The notes: a model not told the origin generated them from the sequence alone. Shown: positions 39,733 to 48,948, counted from the stretch's first letter. The stretch is 64,000 nucleotides of DNA from Microthrixaceae bacterium (GCA_020637215.1 JACJWI010000008.1:84466-148465), one strand, 5' to 3'. Numbers and translations are program-made.

Positions 39733-40596
39733 ATGGTCGAGCACCGCAGGTCACGGTTCGCCGCCGCGCCGGTGACGTTGGCGCGGACCGCCGTCGCCCT
39801 CCTCGCCGTGTTCGTCGCTCTCGCGTTCATCGCCGGCTGCAGCTCCGACTCCGACGGCTCCGCACCCACCACCAACGCCTCCGCCGCCGCATCGACGGAC
39901 GCCGGCACCTCCCGGGTATCAGGATCCATCGTCGTCTCTGCCGCAGCATCCCTCACCGACGCGTTCACGACGATCAGGGACCGGTTCGTGGCGGCCAACC
40001 CCGGCGCGCACGTGACGCTCAACTTCGGATCGTCCGGCGCCCTGTCGACGCAGATCCTGAACGGAGCCCCGGCCGACGTGGCCGCATTCGCCGACACCGC
40101 GCCGATGAACGCCCTCGCCGATGCCGATCTCCTCGCCGCCCCGCCGAAGGTGTTCGCCAGGAACCGGCTGGTCATAGTCACCGAACCCGGCAACCCGAAC
40201 GGCATCGACTCGCTGGCCGACCTGGCCACCGCCGGCACGGTCTCGCTGTGCGTGGACACCGCGCCCTGCGGGAAGTTCGCCGACCGGATCCTCGCCGATG
40301 CCGGAGTCACCATCCCGACCTCGAACATCACACGTGGCACCGACGTGCGCTCCACGCTCACCGCGGTCACCGAGGGGGACGCTGTCGCCGCCATCGTGTA
40401 CGTCTCCGACGCGACGACCGCGGCCGACCGGGTCGACACCGTCGCGATCCCCGAGGCCCACGACGTCACCGCCGACTACCCGATCGCGACGCTGGGCGCG
40501 ACCTCCAGCCCGGCGCTGGCCCGGGCGTTCGAGGCCTACGTCCTGTCCGAGCGGGGACGGTCGGTCCTGGAGGACGCCGGATTCCTCGCGCCGTGA
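39733..40596 (+). CDS. modA: Molybdate-binding lipoprotein ModA
   Basis: This 287-residue periplasmic-binding lipoprotein has lipobox FIAGC and a Ser/Thr linker. The body shows VVSAAASLTDAFTTIRDRF, NFGSSGALSTQILNGAPADV and FARNRLVIVTEPGNP, the oxyanion-pocket signatures of ModA. It captures molybdate or tungstate outside the cell and delivers it to ModB. ModB starts with GTG overlapping its stop by 4 bp, which defines the modABC operon. Confidence 0.9.
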   Translation: MVEHRRSRFAAAPVTLARTAVALLAVFVALAFIAGCSSDSDGSAPTTNASAAASTDAGTSRVSGSIVVSAAASLTDAFTTIRDRFVAANPGAHVTLNFGSSGALSTQILNGAPADVAAFADTAPMNALADADLLAAPPKVFARNRLVIVTEPGNPNGIDSLADLATAGTVSLCVDTAPCGKFADRILADAGVTIPTSNITRGTDVRSTLTAVTEGDAVAAIVYVSDATTAADRVDTVAIPEAHDVTADYPIATLGATSSPALARAFEAYVLSERGRSVLEDAGFLAP

Positions 40597-41387
40597 CCAC
40601 CCGATCGAGACACCGCCCGCCGATTCCGGTGCTGGCCGCGGCGGCGGTGGCCGTCGCCTTCTTCGCCCTGCCTCTGCTCGGGCTGATCCGAGACGCTTCA
40701 TGGTCGACCTTCCTCGCCGACCTCTCCACGCCGGACTCACTCAGCGCCCTGCGCCTGTCGCTGATCTGCTCGCTGAGCGCCACCGGACTGTCGGTGCTGT
40801 TCGGCATGCCGTTGGCGTGGGTACTGGCCCGGGTCCGCTTCCCCGGACGGGCCCTGGTCCGCGGGCTCGTCCTGCTCCCGCTGGTGCTGCCGCCGGTCGT
40901 CGGCGGCGTGGCACTGCTCACCGCGTTCAGTCGCCGGGGACTTCTCGGCGAGCACCTCTACGACTGGTTCGGCGTCCAGCTCACCTTCTCGACCGCCGGG
41001 GTGGTCCTGGCCGAGGCCTTCGTGGCGCTGCCGTTCTTCGTGATCACCGTCGAGGCCGGACTGCGCTCGATGGACCGTCGCTACGAGGAGGCCGCAACCA
41101 CGCTCGGGGCGCGTCCGTTCACCGTGTTCCGCCGTGTCACGCTCCCGATGGTCGCACCGAGCATGATCGCAGGCGCGGTGCTGTCCTGGGCCCGGGCGCT
41201 CGGGGAGTTCGGCGCGACGATCACCTTCGCCGGCAACATCGTCGGACGGACCCAGACGCTGCCTCTGGCGATCTACCAGGAGCTCGTGACCGACCCGGAC
41301 GTGGCCGTCGCGCTCAGCCTCGTGCTGCTGGCGGTGTCGCTCACGGTGATCGTGTCGATGCGGGACCGCTGGCTCGGTGCGTCGTGA
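40593..41387 (+). CDS. modB: Molybdate ABC transporter permease ModB
   Basis: This 264-residue permease has five to six hydrophobic helices. The EAA loop (EEAATTLGARPFTVFRRVTL) contacts the ATPase, and ARALGEFGATITFAGNI is typical of ModB. It forms the membrane channel for molybdate. The GTG start overlaps modA; its TGA overlaps the modC ATG. Confidence 0.9.
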   Translation: MTTRSRHRPPIPVLAAAAVAVAFFALPLLGLIRDASWSTFLADLSTPDSLSALRLSLICSLSATGLSVLFGMPLAWVLARVRFPGRALVRGLVLLPLVLPPVVGGVALLTAFSRRGLLGEHLYDWFGVQLTFSTAGVVLAEAFVALPFFVITVEAGLRSMDRRYEEAATTLGARPFTVFRRVTLPMVAPSMIAGAVLSWARALGEFGATITFAGNIVGRTQTLPLAIYQELVTDPDVAVALSLVLLAVSLTVIVSMRDRWLGAS

Positions 41388-42451
41388 TGCTCGCAGCGGA
41401 CATCGGCCTGACCATCGGGTCACTCGATCTGAGCGTTGAGCTGGAGGTCGACCGCGGCGAAGTGCTCGCCCTGCTCGGACCGAACGGGGCCGGCAAGACC
41501 ACGGCGCTGCGCGCGCTCGCCGGCCTCGAACAACTCGACCGGGGGAGCATCGTCCTGGCCGGGACGGTCCTCGACGATCCGACCACACCGACGTTCGTCC
41601 CCCCAGCGGACCGCCCCGTCGGCGTCGTGTTCCAGGACTACCTGTTGTTCCCCCACCTGTCGGTCCTCGACAACGTGGCGTTCGGTCCGCGGTGTCGAGG
41701 CGTCCCCAAGACAACCGCAGAGATCACGGCGCGACGGTGGGTCGACTCCGTCGGCCTGGGATCGTTGGCGGGGTCCCGGCCCGCGGAGCTGTCCGGTGGC
41801 CAGGCCCAGCGGGCCGCGCTCGCACGGGCGTTGGCTGCCGACCCGCAGCTGTTGCTGCTCGACGAGCCGCTCGCCGCGCTCGACGCCGGCACCCGATCGA
41901 CCGTGCGACGGGACCTGAAGCGGCACCTCGACCAGTTCGACGGTGCCACCGTCCTCATCACCCACGACCCGCTCGACGCGCTGGCACTGGCCGACCGCGT
42001 CGTCGTGCTCGAGGCGGGACGAGTCACCCAGGCCGGCACGTTGGCCGACGTCACCACCCGGCCCCGCACGCCGTACGTCGCCGAGCTGCTCGGCGTGAAC
42101 CTGCTCCGCGGTCACGGGTCCGACCACACCGTCGTCGTGAGCGATGACGGTGTGAGGAGCGACGTGACCGTCGCGGTCGGCGGTCCGGTCGACGGGGACA
42201 CCCTCGCCCTGATCCGACCGAACGCGGTGTCGCTGCACCGGAGCCCTCCGGACACCAGCGCTCGCAACCAGTGGCGATGCACCATCGACGGGTTCGACCT
42301 GCTCGGCGACCGGGTCCGCGTCCGGCTCACCGGTCCGGTCGATCTGGTCGCCGAGATCACACCGGAGTCGGTCAGCCGGCTCGGGCTGATCGAGGGCGCC
42401 GAGGTCTGGGCGTCGGTGAAGGCGACCGAGATCGCCACCTACTCGGCGTAG
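41387..42451 (+). CDS. modC: Molybdate ABC transporter ATP-binding protein ModC
   Basis: This 354-residue ATPase has Walker A LGPNGAGKTTALRA, the Q-loop VVFQDYLLFPHL, the signature ELSGGQAQRAALARALA, Walker B LLLLDEPLAALD and the H-loop ITHDPLDAL. Residues beyond about 285 form a TOBE-type molybdate-sensing domain (ARNQWRCTIDGFDLLGDRVR). It powers ModB. I chose the ATG in the TGATG junction; a GTG one codon earlier is possible. Confidence 0.9.
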   Translation: MLAADIGLTIGSLDLSVELEVDRGEVLALLGPNGAGKTTALRALAGLEQLDRGSIVLAGTVLDDPTTPTFVPPADRPVGVVFQDYLLFPHLSVLDNVAFGPRCRGVPKTTAEITARRWVDSVGLGSLAGSRPAELSGGQAQRAALARALAADPQLLLLDEPLAALDAGTRSTVRRDLKRHLDQFDGATVLITHDPLDALALADRVVVLEAGRVTQAGTLADVTTRPRTPYVAELLGVNLLRGHGSDHTVVVSDDGVRSDVTVAVGGPVDGDTLALIRPNAVSLHRSPPDTSARNQWRCTIDGFDLLGDRVRVRLTGPVDLVAEITPESVSRLGLIEGAEVWASVKATEIATYSA

Positions 42452-42505
42452 GGCTCGAGCGCAGGCCGTCTCCGACCCGATCGCGGCTGCCCGAACCCTG
42501 ACGGC

Positions 42506-43996
42506 TCACCCGATCCGGGCGAGGTCGGACGGTCGGGCCTCCTCGAGCTCGAGCGCGAGCTGCACCAGCAGGGCATCGGAGCCGAAGTCCCCCGACAGCA
42601 TCATCCCGACGGGCAGGTGAGCACCCTCGTCGACACCCATCGGCACGCTGATCGCCGGCGTCCCTCCCGCGTTCGCCAGAGGGGTGTACGGCATCCACGC
42701 CGCGATGCGTTCGAGCAGCGGTTCGAAGTCGACGTTCGCACCCAGGTGGCCGAGCAGCGGCGGGACGGTCGACACCGTCGGGCTCAACATCACGTCGAAG
42801 TCGCGGGTGGCGGCCGCCATCCGGGCCCGCACCCGACGGAGCCGTCGCGATACCCCCACGACGCGGGACGGTTCGGCACGGAACGACGCCGCCATGCCCT
42901 GGGAGAACTTCGTGAGTCGGGTCCGGTCGTAGTGGGAGCCGTGCACGACGGGTGCGGTGTTGGTGGCCATGAAGACCAGGAACCGGTAGTAGAAGATGAA
43001 GTCGTCGCGGAACTGCTCCGGTTCGACCGGCGGCGTCGTCTCCTCGACGTGGTGGCCCAGCTCCGCGAGCAGGTCGGCGGTGGACTGCAGGGTCGACCGT
43101 GTCGGTTCGTCGATGTCGGCCAAACCGGGGATGGCGCCGAGCACGCCGACCCTCAACCTCCGCGACGGCGGCCCGGTGACCTCGCCCATCGGCGGCATCG
43201 ACCGCGGTCGGAACACCCGCTCCATCTCGGCGTAGAAGCGGGCGGTGTCGCGCACCGTCCGGGTCACGACCCCGTCGACCGACACCGACAGCGGCAGGTT
43301 CCGCTCGTCGGAATGCCGTCGCAGACGGCCGAGGGACGGCTTGAGGCCGACCAGCCCGCCGCAGGCGGCGGGAATGCGGGTCGACCCGCCGCCGTCGACG
43401 GCGTGCGCGACCGGCACCACGCCAGCCGCGACCAGCGCTGCGGCGCCACCGGAGGAGCCGCCGATCGTGTGGGCCGGGTTCCACGGGTTGCGCGTCGGCG
43501 TCCGCTCCGGGAACTCGGTCGACGGGACGAACCCCCATTCGGGCATGGTCGACGTCCCCACCAGCGACATCCCCATCGCCTCCATGTCCCTGGCGACGCC
43601 TCGGGTCCGCTTCTGCGGGGGAGCACCCTCGAGGGCTGCTGCGCCCCAGGTGCACGGCAGTCCGGCGACCGGGACCATGTCCTTGATGAACGTCGGAAGG
43701 CCCTCGAACGAGCCGCGTCGAGCGCGCCGCGCCGGCACGGAGGTCAGCACCTCGCCGTAGCGCTCGAACATGACCGCCCCGACCTGCGGGTCGATCCGCC
43801 GGGCCCGCTCGATCGCCGCGGCGACCACCTCCCGGACCGACAGCTGGCCCGAGTCGAGCGCGTCGATCGTCGCCACCGCGTCGAGCCGGGCGAGCTCGTC
43901 GTCGAAGGTGTGCACCGCCGGCCGACGCGGGTCGCCGCCCGACGACCCCGGCTCCGGCTCCGATCTCACCTGGCCGTCGTCCTGCGTCGCGTCCAC
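42506..43996 (-). CDS. Amidase-signature family hydrolase
   Basis: This 496-residue enzyme has the Ser-cisSer-Lys triad: the Lys in TFIKDMVPVAG, cis-Ser in TIGGSSGGAAALVAAG and the nucleophile in DGGGSTRIPAACCG-like GGGSTRIPAACGG. The C-terminal TPLANAGGTPAISVPMG is typical. It hydrolyses amide bonds; the substrate is unknown. It is convergent with modC, with 54 bp between that hold nothing visible. Confidence 0.85.
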   Translation of the reverse strand: MDATQDDGQVRSEPEPGSSGGDPRRPAVHTFDDELARLDAVATIDALDSGQLSVREVVAAAIERARRIDPQVGAVMFERYGEVLTSVPARRARRGSFEGLPTFIKDMVPVAGLPCTWGAAALEGAPPQKRTRGVARDMEAMGMSLVGTSTMPEWGFVPSTEFPERTPTRNPWNPAHTIGGSSGGAAALVAAGVVPVAHAVDGGGSTRIPAACGGLVGLKPSLGRLRRHSDERNLPLSVSVDGVVTRTVRDTARFYAEMERVFRPRSMPPMGEVTGPPSRRLRVGVLGAIPGLADIDEPTRSTLQSTADLLAELGHHVEETTPPVEPEQFRDDFIFYYRFLVFMATNTAPVVHGSHYDRTRLTKFSQGMAASFRAEPSRVVGVSRRLRRVRARMAAATRDFDVMLSPTVSTVPPLLGHLGANVDFEPLLERIAAWMPYTPLANAGGTPAISVPMGVDEGAHLPVGMMLSGDFGSDALLVQLALELEEARPSDLARIG

Positions 43997-44017
43997 GGCG
44001 CGGACACTAGGCGGTAC

Positions 44018-44665
44018 TCAACGCCGCCAGAAGATGTGGTGGACGACCCCGGAGCTGGGACTGGGCACCTTCTCCATGTGGAATCGGTCGAGCAGGTCCT
44101 CGGGCCGGTCCCACAGGCGTTCGCCGCGCCCGAGGTCGACCGGCGCCATCGCCACGTGCATGGCGTCGACGAGATCGTCGTCGAGGAACTCCCTCACGGT
44201 CGCGACTCCCCCGCCCAGGCGCACGTCCCTGCCGTCAGCGGCCTCCGCGGCTCGGGCGAACGCCTCGGTCGGCGATGCGTCGATGAAGTGGAACGTGGTG
44301 TCGTCCAGGGTGAACGACGGACGGAGATGGTGGGTCAGGACGAACACCGGGGTGTGGAACGGCGGGACGTCGCCCCACCACCCCTTCCACTCGTGGTCCT
44401 CCCACGGCCCCCGATGGGGTCCGAACTTGTTGCGCCCCATGATCTCGGCGCCGATGTTGTGGGTGAAGTCGCGGGTGAAGTAGTCGTCGAGGCCACGCGT
44501 CCCGCCCGGGTCGGTGCGGTTGGGCCAGCTTGCCGTGGCGCCCGCCCAGGACATGAACGCGGCCGGGTCCGCATGTCCGAACGGACGATCGAGGGACTGG
44601 CCCTCACCGGCGCTGAACCCATCGCGGGACACCACGAAGTTCTGGACTCGCAAGAGCTGGCTCAT
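44018..44665 (-). CDS. Dihydrofolate-reductase/RibD-like protein
   Basis: The product has 215 residues. It opens LLRVQNFVVSRDGFSAGEGQ and contains IGAEIMGRNKFG, PVFVLTHHLRPS and VRLGGGVATVREFL, the RibD C-terminal-type NADPH fold common in actinobacteria. It is probably a reductase of unknown substrate. GAGGAG lies six bases upstream of the ATG at 44665. It follows the SRPBCC and ArsR genes on the same strand, a frequent trio. Confidence 0.85.
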   Translation of the reverse strand: MSQLLRVQNFVVSRDGFSAGEGQSLDRPFGHADPAAFMSWAGATASWPNRTDPGGTRGLDDYFTRDFTHNIGAEIMGRNKFGPHRGPWEDHEWKGWWGDVPPFHTPVFVLTHHLRPSFTLDDTTFHFIDASPTEAFARAAEAADGRDVRLGGGVATVREFLDDDLVDAMHVAMAPVDLGRGERLWDRPEDLLDRFHMEKVPSPSSGVVHHIFWRR

Positions 44666-44712
44666 CGACATCTCCTCGTCTCTCCGGTCTGCTCGGTCAC
44701 GTTCATCGGGTC

Positions 44713-45279
44713 TCAGGACCCGGGTTCTGCGGCGGCGGCTCCGATGGCGGCGTAGTGCTCGCGTGCCGCGGCGAAGGCGTCCCAGTCCCAGGGCACCGGT
44801 GAGCCGGAAATGGCCGGTGCGAGTCGCTCCAGCGACGTGTGCAGTCCGACGACCCAGCAGCCGTCGACCGCGGCGGCCACGTCGTCGACCTGCTGGGTGA
44901 GCCGCAGGACGCATCCGTCGTCGGCGGCCTCGAGCTCCCACAACAGGGTGGATCCGGCCACGAAGTGGGTGTGCTCGAACAGGACGGGTGCCTCCACCCG
45001 CAGCACGGTGGCCGTCATCGGGCCGGGTTCGCCGCTGCGGCTGGTGAAGACCATCTCCCCGCCTTCACGTAGGTCCACGGTGATGTCGGCGTCGAAGGGC
45101 AGCCACCAGTCCGCGAGCCGCTCCGGGTTGGTGATGGCGTCCCACACCGCAGCCACCGGGAACCGCAGGTGTCGTTCGAAGCGGATCGTGCCGCCAGTGG
45201 CGGTTCGTTCGAGGGTGCCGTCGTAGGAGCCTGCGCCGTCGTGGGAGCCTGTGCCACCGTGGGATCCGGGGTCGGTCAT
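44713..45279 (-). CDS. SRPBCC/AHSA1-type protein
   Basis: This 188-residue START-like protein reads IRFERHLRFPVAAVWDAITN, ADWWLPFDADITVDLREGG and STLLWELEAADDGCVLRLTQ, typical of the activator-of-Hsp90/polyketide-cyclase fold. The N-terminus (GSHGGTGSHDGAGSYDGT) is a small imperfect repeat. It binds hydrophobic ligands. Its ATG overlaps the ArsR stop (ATGA), so it is expressed with that regulator. Confidence 0.85.
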   Translation of the reverse strand: MTDPGSHGGTGSHDGAGSYDGTLERTATGGTIRFERHLRFPVAAVWDAITNPERLADWWLPFDADITVDLREGGEMVFTSRSGEPGPMTATVLRVEAPVLFEHTHFVAGSTLLWELEAADDGCVLRLTQQVDDVAAAVDGCWVVGLHTSLERLAPAISGSPVPWDWDAFAAAREHYAAIGAAAAEPGS

Positions 45280-45698
45280 CGGGAGTCCTTCGTTCGGGAG
45301 TCCTTCGTTCGGGAGTCCTTCGGTCGGGAGTGCTGCGTCGTTCGGGAGCCAATCGTCGGGTCGATCGGGTCAGCGGTGCGTTCGAGATGCCGCTCGAGGG
45401 AGTCGAGGCGGTTCGCCCACTCGCGCCGGTAGGGCTCGAGCCACTCGTCGATCTCCATCAGCGGCTCGGGCCGGAGGCGGTAGAGCCGACGTTGTGCGTC
45501 ACGGCGGACCTCGACCAGGCCGGCGTCACGCAGCACCTTCAGATGCCGCGACACCCCCGGCTGGTGCATGCCGACCTCGTCGACCAACTCCCCCACCGAG
45601 CGCTCGCCGGATCGGACGGCGTCGAGGATCCGGCGCCGCGTCGGCTCCGCGATCACCTCGAGGACGGTCAGGGTCGATGCCACCTCCCGAACATACAC
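45276..45698 (-). CDS. ArsR-family regulator with repetitive C-terminal tail
   Basis: This 140-residue winged-helix protein has LTVLEVIAEPTRRRILDAVR, then MHQPGVSRHLKVLRDAGLVE as the DNA-reading helix. No metal-binding Cys is present, so it is the non-metal ArsR type usually paired with SRPBCC genes. The tail repeats KDSRT (KDSRTKDSRTKDSR), encoded by 15-bp units. It begins with GTG next to a CCATATATATGG palindrome and has little room for a leader. Confidence 0.85.
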   Translation of the reverse strand: MYVREVASTLTVLEVIAEPTRRRILDAVRSGERSVGELVDEVGMHQPGVSRHLKVLRDAGLVEVRRDAQRRLYRLRPEPLMEIDEWLEPYRREWANRLDSLERHLERTADPIDPTIGSRTTQHSRPKDSRTKDSRTKDSR

Positions 45699-45702
45699 CT
45701 AG

Positions 45703-45714
45703 CCATATATATGG
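45703..45714. promoter_or_regulatory. CCATATATATGG operator candidate
   Basis: A perfect 12-bp palindrome of pure A/T with CC/GG ends, five bases upstream of the arsR GTG and before the thioredoxin-reductase stop. It is the only such AT run nearby and is a plausible ArsR operator. Confidence 0.5.
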
Positions 45715-45725
45715 GCAAGCAGATG

Positions 45726-47459
45726 TCAGGGACCCGACTCCCCAGCCGGATCGGGCGCGTCCCGGTCGTCGACCTTCTGTCGGCCGACGGGCGATCTCCC
45801 CTCGAGGGCGAAGTACTGGTGCAGCTGCTGGATGGCGATCGAGCCCTCGCCCACCGCGGACGCGACCCGCCGGACGCCGCCGTGGCGCACGTCGCCCGCA
45901 GCGAACACCCCTGGCATGCTCGTCTCGAGGGTGAGCGGCGGGCGCTCCAGCGGCCAGGCCCCCGAACCCACGACGTCGTCACCGCTCAGCACGAACCCCT
46001 GGGGGTCGAGCGCGATCGAGTCCGGCAACCAGTCGGTCAGCGGTCGGGCCCCGATCATCAGGAAGAGGCCCTGCGCGGGATGCCGTTCCTGCTCGCCGGT
46101 GATCCCGTCGCGCAGCGTCAACCACTCGAGTCGGTCCGCCCCGCCGCCGTCCACGACCGTCGTCCCGGTCCGCACGTCGATGTTGGGCGTCGCGTCGATC
46201 TGGCGGATGAGGTAGTGCGACATCCCCTTCTCGATCGAGTCCGCCCGGATGACCATCGTGACCTGCCGGGCGTATCGGGCGAGGTGGAGCGCGGCCTGGC
46301 CCGCCGAGTTCGCCCCGCCGACGATGAACGCGTGCGCACCGGCCATCGACACCGCCTCCGAGGTCGAGCTGCCGTAGAAGACCCCGGCGCCGACCATCGC
46401 CTCGATCGACGGAACTCCGAGCCGCTGGTAGGTCGCACCCATCGCCAGCAGCACACCGACGGTGCGCAGCTCCGTCCCGTCGTCGAGGGTCAGCACCAGG
46501 AACCGACCCTCACGCCGGATGCCGGTCACGGTGTGCATGAAGGTGAAGTCGGCGCCGAACACCCACGCCTGGTGGTAGGCGTTCTGGGCGAGCCGACGGC
46601 CGCTGAGACCACGGGGGAAGCCGAGGTAGTTGCGGATCAGGGAGCTCGAGGTGGCCTGGCCACCGATCCCTCCCCGATCGACCACCAGGGTTCCCAGGCC
46701 TTCCGACGCCCCGTAGACCGCGGCGGACAGCCCGGCCGGCCCGGCACCCACCACGACGACGTCGAACTCGAGCTGCTCCGGGCACACCGGACCGCCCGTG
46801 GCCAGGGCGAGCTCGGCGTTGGTGGGGTTCTGCAGGATCGACCCATCGGGGAACTGCAGCAGCGGGAGCTCGGCATCGGCGCCTGCGATCTCGAGGGTCG
46901 CCCGACCGTTCGGCGAGTCGACCAGGCAGAAGTCGTGGGGGACGGCGCACGACTGGAGCGCTTCGCGCAGCTCATGCGCCCTCCCCGTCCAGGACTCGCC
47001 GACGATGCGAACGGTGTTGGGCGCGGTGCGTTGCGCGTCGGCCCAGTCGAGCAGCATCGACGAGACGGCGCTGTGGAACTGCTCGTCCGGTGACACCATC
47101 GGTCGGAACACGAACTGGTCGATCCGGTCCGCGGCCATCGCCTGGAAGATGATCTCGCCGACGTCACGCTGGCCGAGGGACTCCCATCGGACCAGCAGGC
47201 CGCGGCGAGCGTGGCGGTGTCGGCTCCGCACACCGTCGAGGATGTCGGCGCCGTCGACACCACCGACGTCGAGCGCGCAGAGGGCGATCGCCACGTCCCG
47301 TCCGTCGGCGGCGAGCTGCTCCAGCAGTCGATGCGCGTCGTCGGCTGAGCCGGCGACCGCGACCGAGTAGCTCCGGGCGTACCTCTCGGTCAGCTCGCGC
47401 TCGATCTCACCGAGGCGGTCGGGGTCGGCGTCGACGGCGAGGATCGCGGGACCGATCAT
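45726..47459 (-). CDS. Receiver-like / thioredoxin-like / thioredoxin-reductase fusion without CxxC
   Basis: The product has 577 residues. Residues 1-140 resemble a response-regulator receiver (ILAVDADPDRLGEIERELTE). Residues about 148-222 form a thioredoxin-like segment (TVRIVGESWTG, CLVDSPNGRATLEI). Residues 231-577 are a TrxR-type flavoprotein with VVVVGAGPAGLSAAVYGAS, FIVGGANSAGQAALHLA and GVFAAGDVR. At the place of the redox CxxC it reads FYGSSTSEAV (361-370), so it cannot reduce a disulfide in the standard way. Similar fused proteins exist in actinobacteria. Its role is perhaps NAD(P)H-linked redox sensing. Confidence 0.85.
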   Translation of the reverse strand: MIGPAILAVDADPDRLGEIERELTERYARSYSVAVAGSADDAHRLLEQLAADGRDVAIALCALDVGGVDGADILDGVRSRHRHARRGLLVRWESLGQRDVGEIIFQAMAADRIDQFVFRPMVSPDEQFHSAVSSMLLDWADAQRTAPNTVRIVGESWTGRAHELREALQSCAVPHDFCLVDSPNGRATLEIAGADAELPLLQFPDGSILQNPTNAELALATGGPVCPEQLEFDVVVVGAGPAGLSAAVYGASEGLGTLVVDRGGIGGQATSSSLIRNYLGFPRGLSGRRLAQNAYHQAWVFGADFTFMHTVTGIRREGRFLVLTLDDGTELRTVGVLLAMGATYQRLGVPSIEAMVGAGVFYGSSTSEAVSMAGAHAFIVGGANSAGQAALHLARYARQVTMVIRADSIEKGMSHYLIRQIDATPNIDVRTGTTVVDGGGADRLEWLTLRDGITGEQERHPAQGLFLMIGARPLTDWLPDSIALDPQGFVLSGDDVVGSGAWPLERPPLTLETSMPGVFAAGDVRHGGVRRVASAVGEGSIAIQQLHQYFALEGRSPVGRQKVDDRDAPDPAGESGP

Positions 47460-47644
47460 GGCGAGAATCTACGACCGCACCCCGTCCCCGTGGCCGGGAT
47501 TTCACGGCGTCGGCGGTGCAGCTCTCGGGTATCCCGACGAGCTGTCGGCCCCGGACGGCGGGCCGACCGTAGGGTGGCGCGATCTCCAGCGCGGTCCGTG
47601 CCACGGCACGTACCGGTCGAACGACTCCCGAGGAGGGCCACGCC

Positions 47645-48049
47645 ATGGGCGCGTCCGGACATTGCCTGTGCGGCAAGGTGACCTACGAGCTGTCGGGTGA
47701 ACCGATCGCGACCGCGGTGTGCCACTGCAGCCACTGCCAACGCCAGAGCGGCGGAGCGTTCTCGGTGAACGTGATCGCCCTGCCGGACCAGCTCACGGTC
47801 ACGGGCGAGCTCGGCACCTACGTCGAGACCGGCGAGAACGACGACGGCGAGTACGTCCATCGACGCTTCTGCCCGTCCTGCGGTTCGCCGATCGTGTCGG
47901 AGATGCTCCAGGCCGGCATCGTCGCGGTCAAGGCGGGCACCCTCGACGACACCTCCCACATCCGACCCGCCGTCGAGGTGTGGTGCACCGACCGCCAGCC
48001 GTGGGTCGAGCTGGCGGGGATCCCGATGTCGATGGAGCGCGAGGGCTGA
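47645..48049 (+). CDS. GFA-family zinc protein
   Basis: This 134-residue beta-tent-fold protein has HCLCGKVTYEL, VCHCSHCQRQSGGAF and RRFCPSCGSPI, the two Zn sites of the GFA (formaldehyde-activating-like) family. The C-terminus WCTDRQPWVELAGIP is conserved. Most members have no verified activity. About 185 bp separate it from the thioredoxin-reductase gene and contain only an AGGAGGGCC ribosome-binding context. Confidence 0.9.
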   Translation: MGASGHCLCGKVTYELSGEPIATAVCHCSHCQRQSGGAFSVNVIALPDQLTVTGELGTYVETGENDDGEYVHRRFCPSCGSPIVSEMLQAGIVAVKAGTLDDTSHIRPAVEVWCTDRQPWVELAGIPMSMEREG

Positions 48050-48103
48050 GCACGATCGGCTCGGAGCCGGCACCCGCCCTCCGAGCACGATCCGCGTCCG
48101 GGG

Positions 48104-48841
48104 CTACGACACCTCCTGTTGGTCGACGCGCTCCGAGGCGGCGACCAGCGGAGCTGTTGCAGCGCTTCGCTCCCGGGTGACGTCCCAGAACGGGCTCCAC
48201 AGGAACCAGCGGCGCAGGGCGCGGACCAGATGCGACGGCCCCACCACCTCGATCCGGCCGTCGGCCACCGCCCGCCTCCATTCGACGGTCCCGGCGAACA
48301 CCTCCGCCAGAGCGGTGGTCTCCATCGTGACGACCACGTCCGAGTCGAACCCGGGATGCTGCACGCACACGGACGCCTCCCCGCGTTCCAGCACCATCCA
48401 CAGCGTCATCCTCTCGGGCGCGGTGTGGTCGAACTGCACCACGACCCGTTGCTCGGGCAGCTCGGTCGGATCCACCCGCCGGTGCATCCACCAGGTGAGG
48501 GTGATCGGGTCGATGTCTCCGGGGTCGAGGTCGTCGTAGAGCCAGTTGACCGCCCACCGACCGAAGGCGATGAGCACCGGCTGCAGGTCACGACCGGCGG
48601 GGGTCAGGTGATACGAGCTACCGCGGCCTGACGGCAGCGGCCAGCTCTCCACCACACCCTTGCGCTCCAGGTGCTTCAACCGCGACACCAACAGCGAACG
48701 GGAGATGCCCGGCAGCCCGCGGGCGATGTCGTTGAACCGGGTGTTGCCCAGGACGAGCTCTCGCAGGATCAGCGGCGTCCAGCGATCGGCCACGACCTCG
48801 CTGGCCAGGGCGATCGGACAGAAGCGGCCGTAGTCGGTCAT
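48104..48841 (-). CDS. HxlR regulator fused to SCP2-like domain
   Basis: The product has 245 residues. Residues 1-105 are an HxlR winged helix (CPIALASEVVADRWTPLILR, ARGLPGISRSLLVSRLKHLE). Residues about 125-225 form an SCP2/sterol-carrier-like domain (RMTLWMVLERGEASVCVQ, FAGTVEWRRAVADGRIEV). The fusion suggests a lipid- or acyl-CoA-sensing repressor. It is divergent from the acyl-CoA dehydrogenase gene across about 107 bp that contains paired repeats, so that gene is the likely target. Confidence 0.85.
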   Translation of the reverse strand: MTDYGRFCPIALASEVVADRWTPLILRELVLGNTRFNDIARGLPGISRSLLVSRLKHLERKGVVESWPLPSGRGSSYHLTPAGRDLQPVLIAFGRWAVNWLYDDLDPGDIDPITLTWWMHRRVDPTELPEQRVVVQFDHTAPERMTLWMVLERGEASVCVQHPGFDSDVVVTMETTALAEVFAGTVEWRRAVADGRIEVVGPSHLVRALRRWFLWSPFWDVTRERSAATAPLVAASERVDQQEVS

Positions 48842-48881
48842 GCCCTGAGCGTCGCGCCGACACAGCGCTGCGGGAAGTCCC

Positions 48882-48916
48882 GATTCTGTACTGGCCAGGT
48901 CACGATCCTGCACTGG
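48882..48916. promoter_or_regulatory. HxlR operator candidate (direct repeats)
   Basis: GATTCTGTACTGG (48882) and GATCCTGCACTGG (48904) are 13-bp direct repeats, 11 of 13 identical and 22 bp apart, about two helical turns. They lie between the divergent hxlR-SCP2 and acyl-CoA dehydrogenase genes. Confidence 0.55.
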
Positions 48917-48948
48917 GAACGTCCGCGCAGCGGTCCGATGCTCGAACC

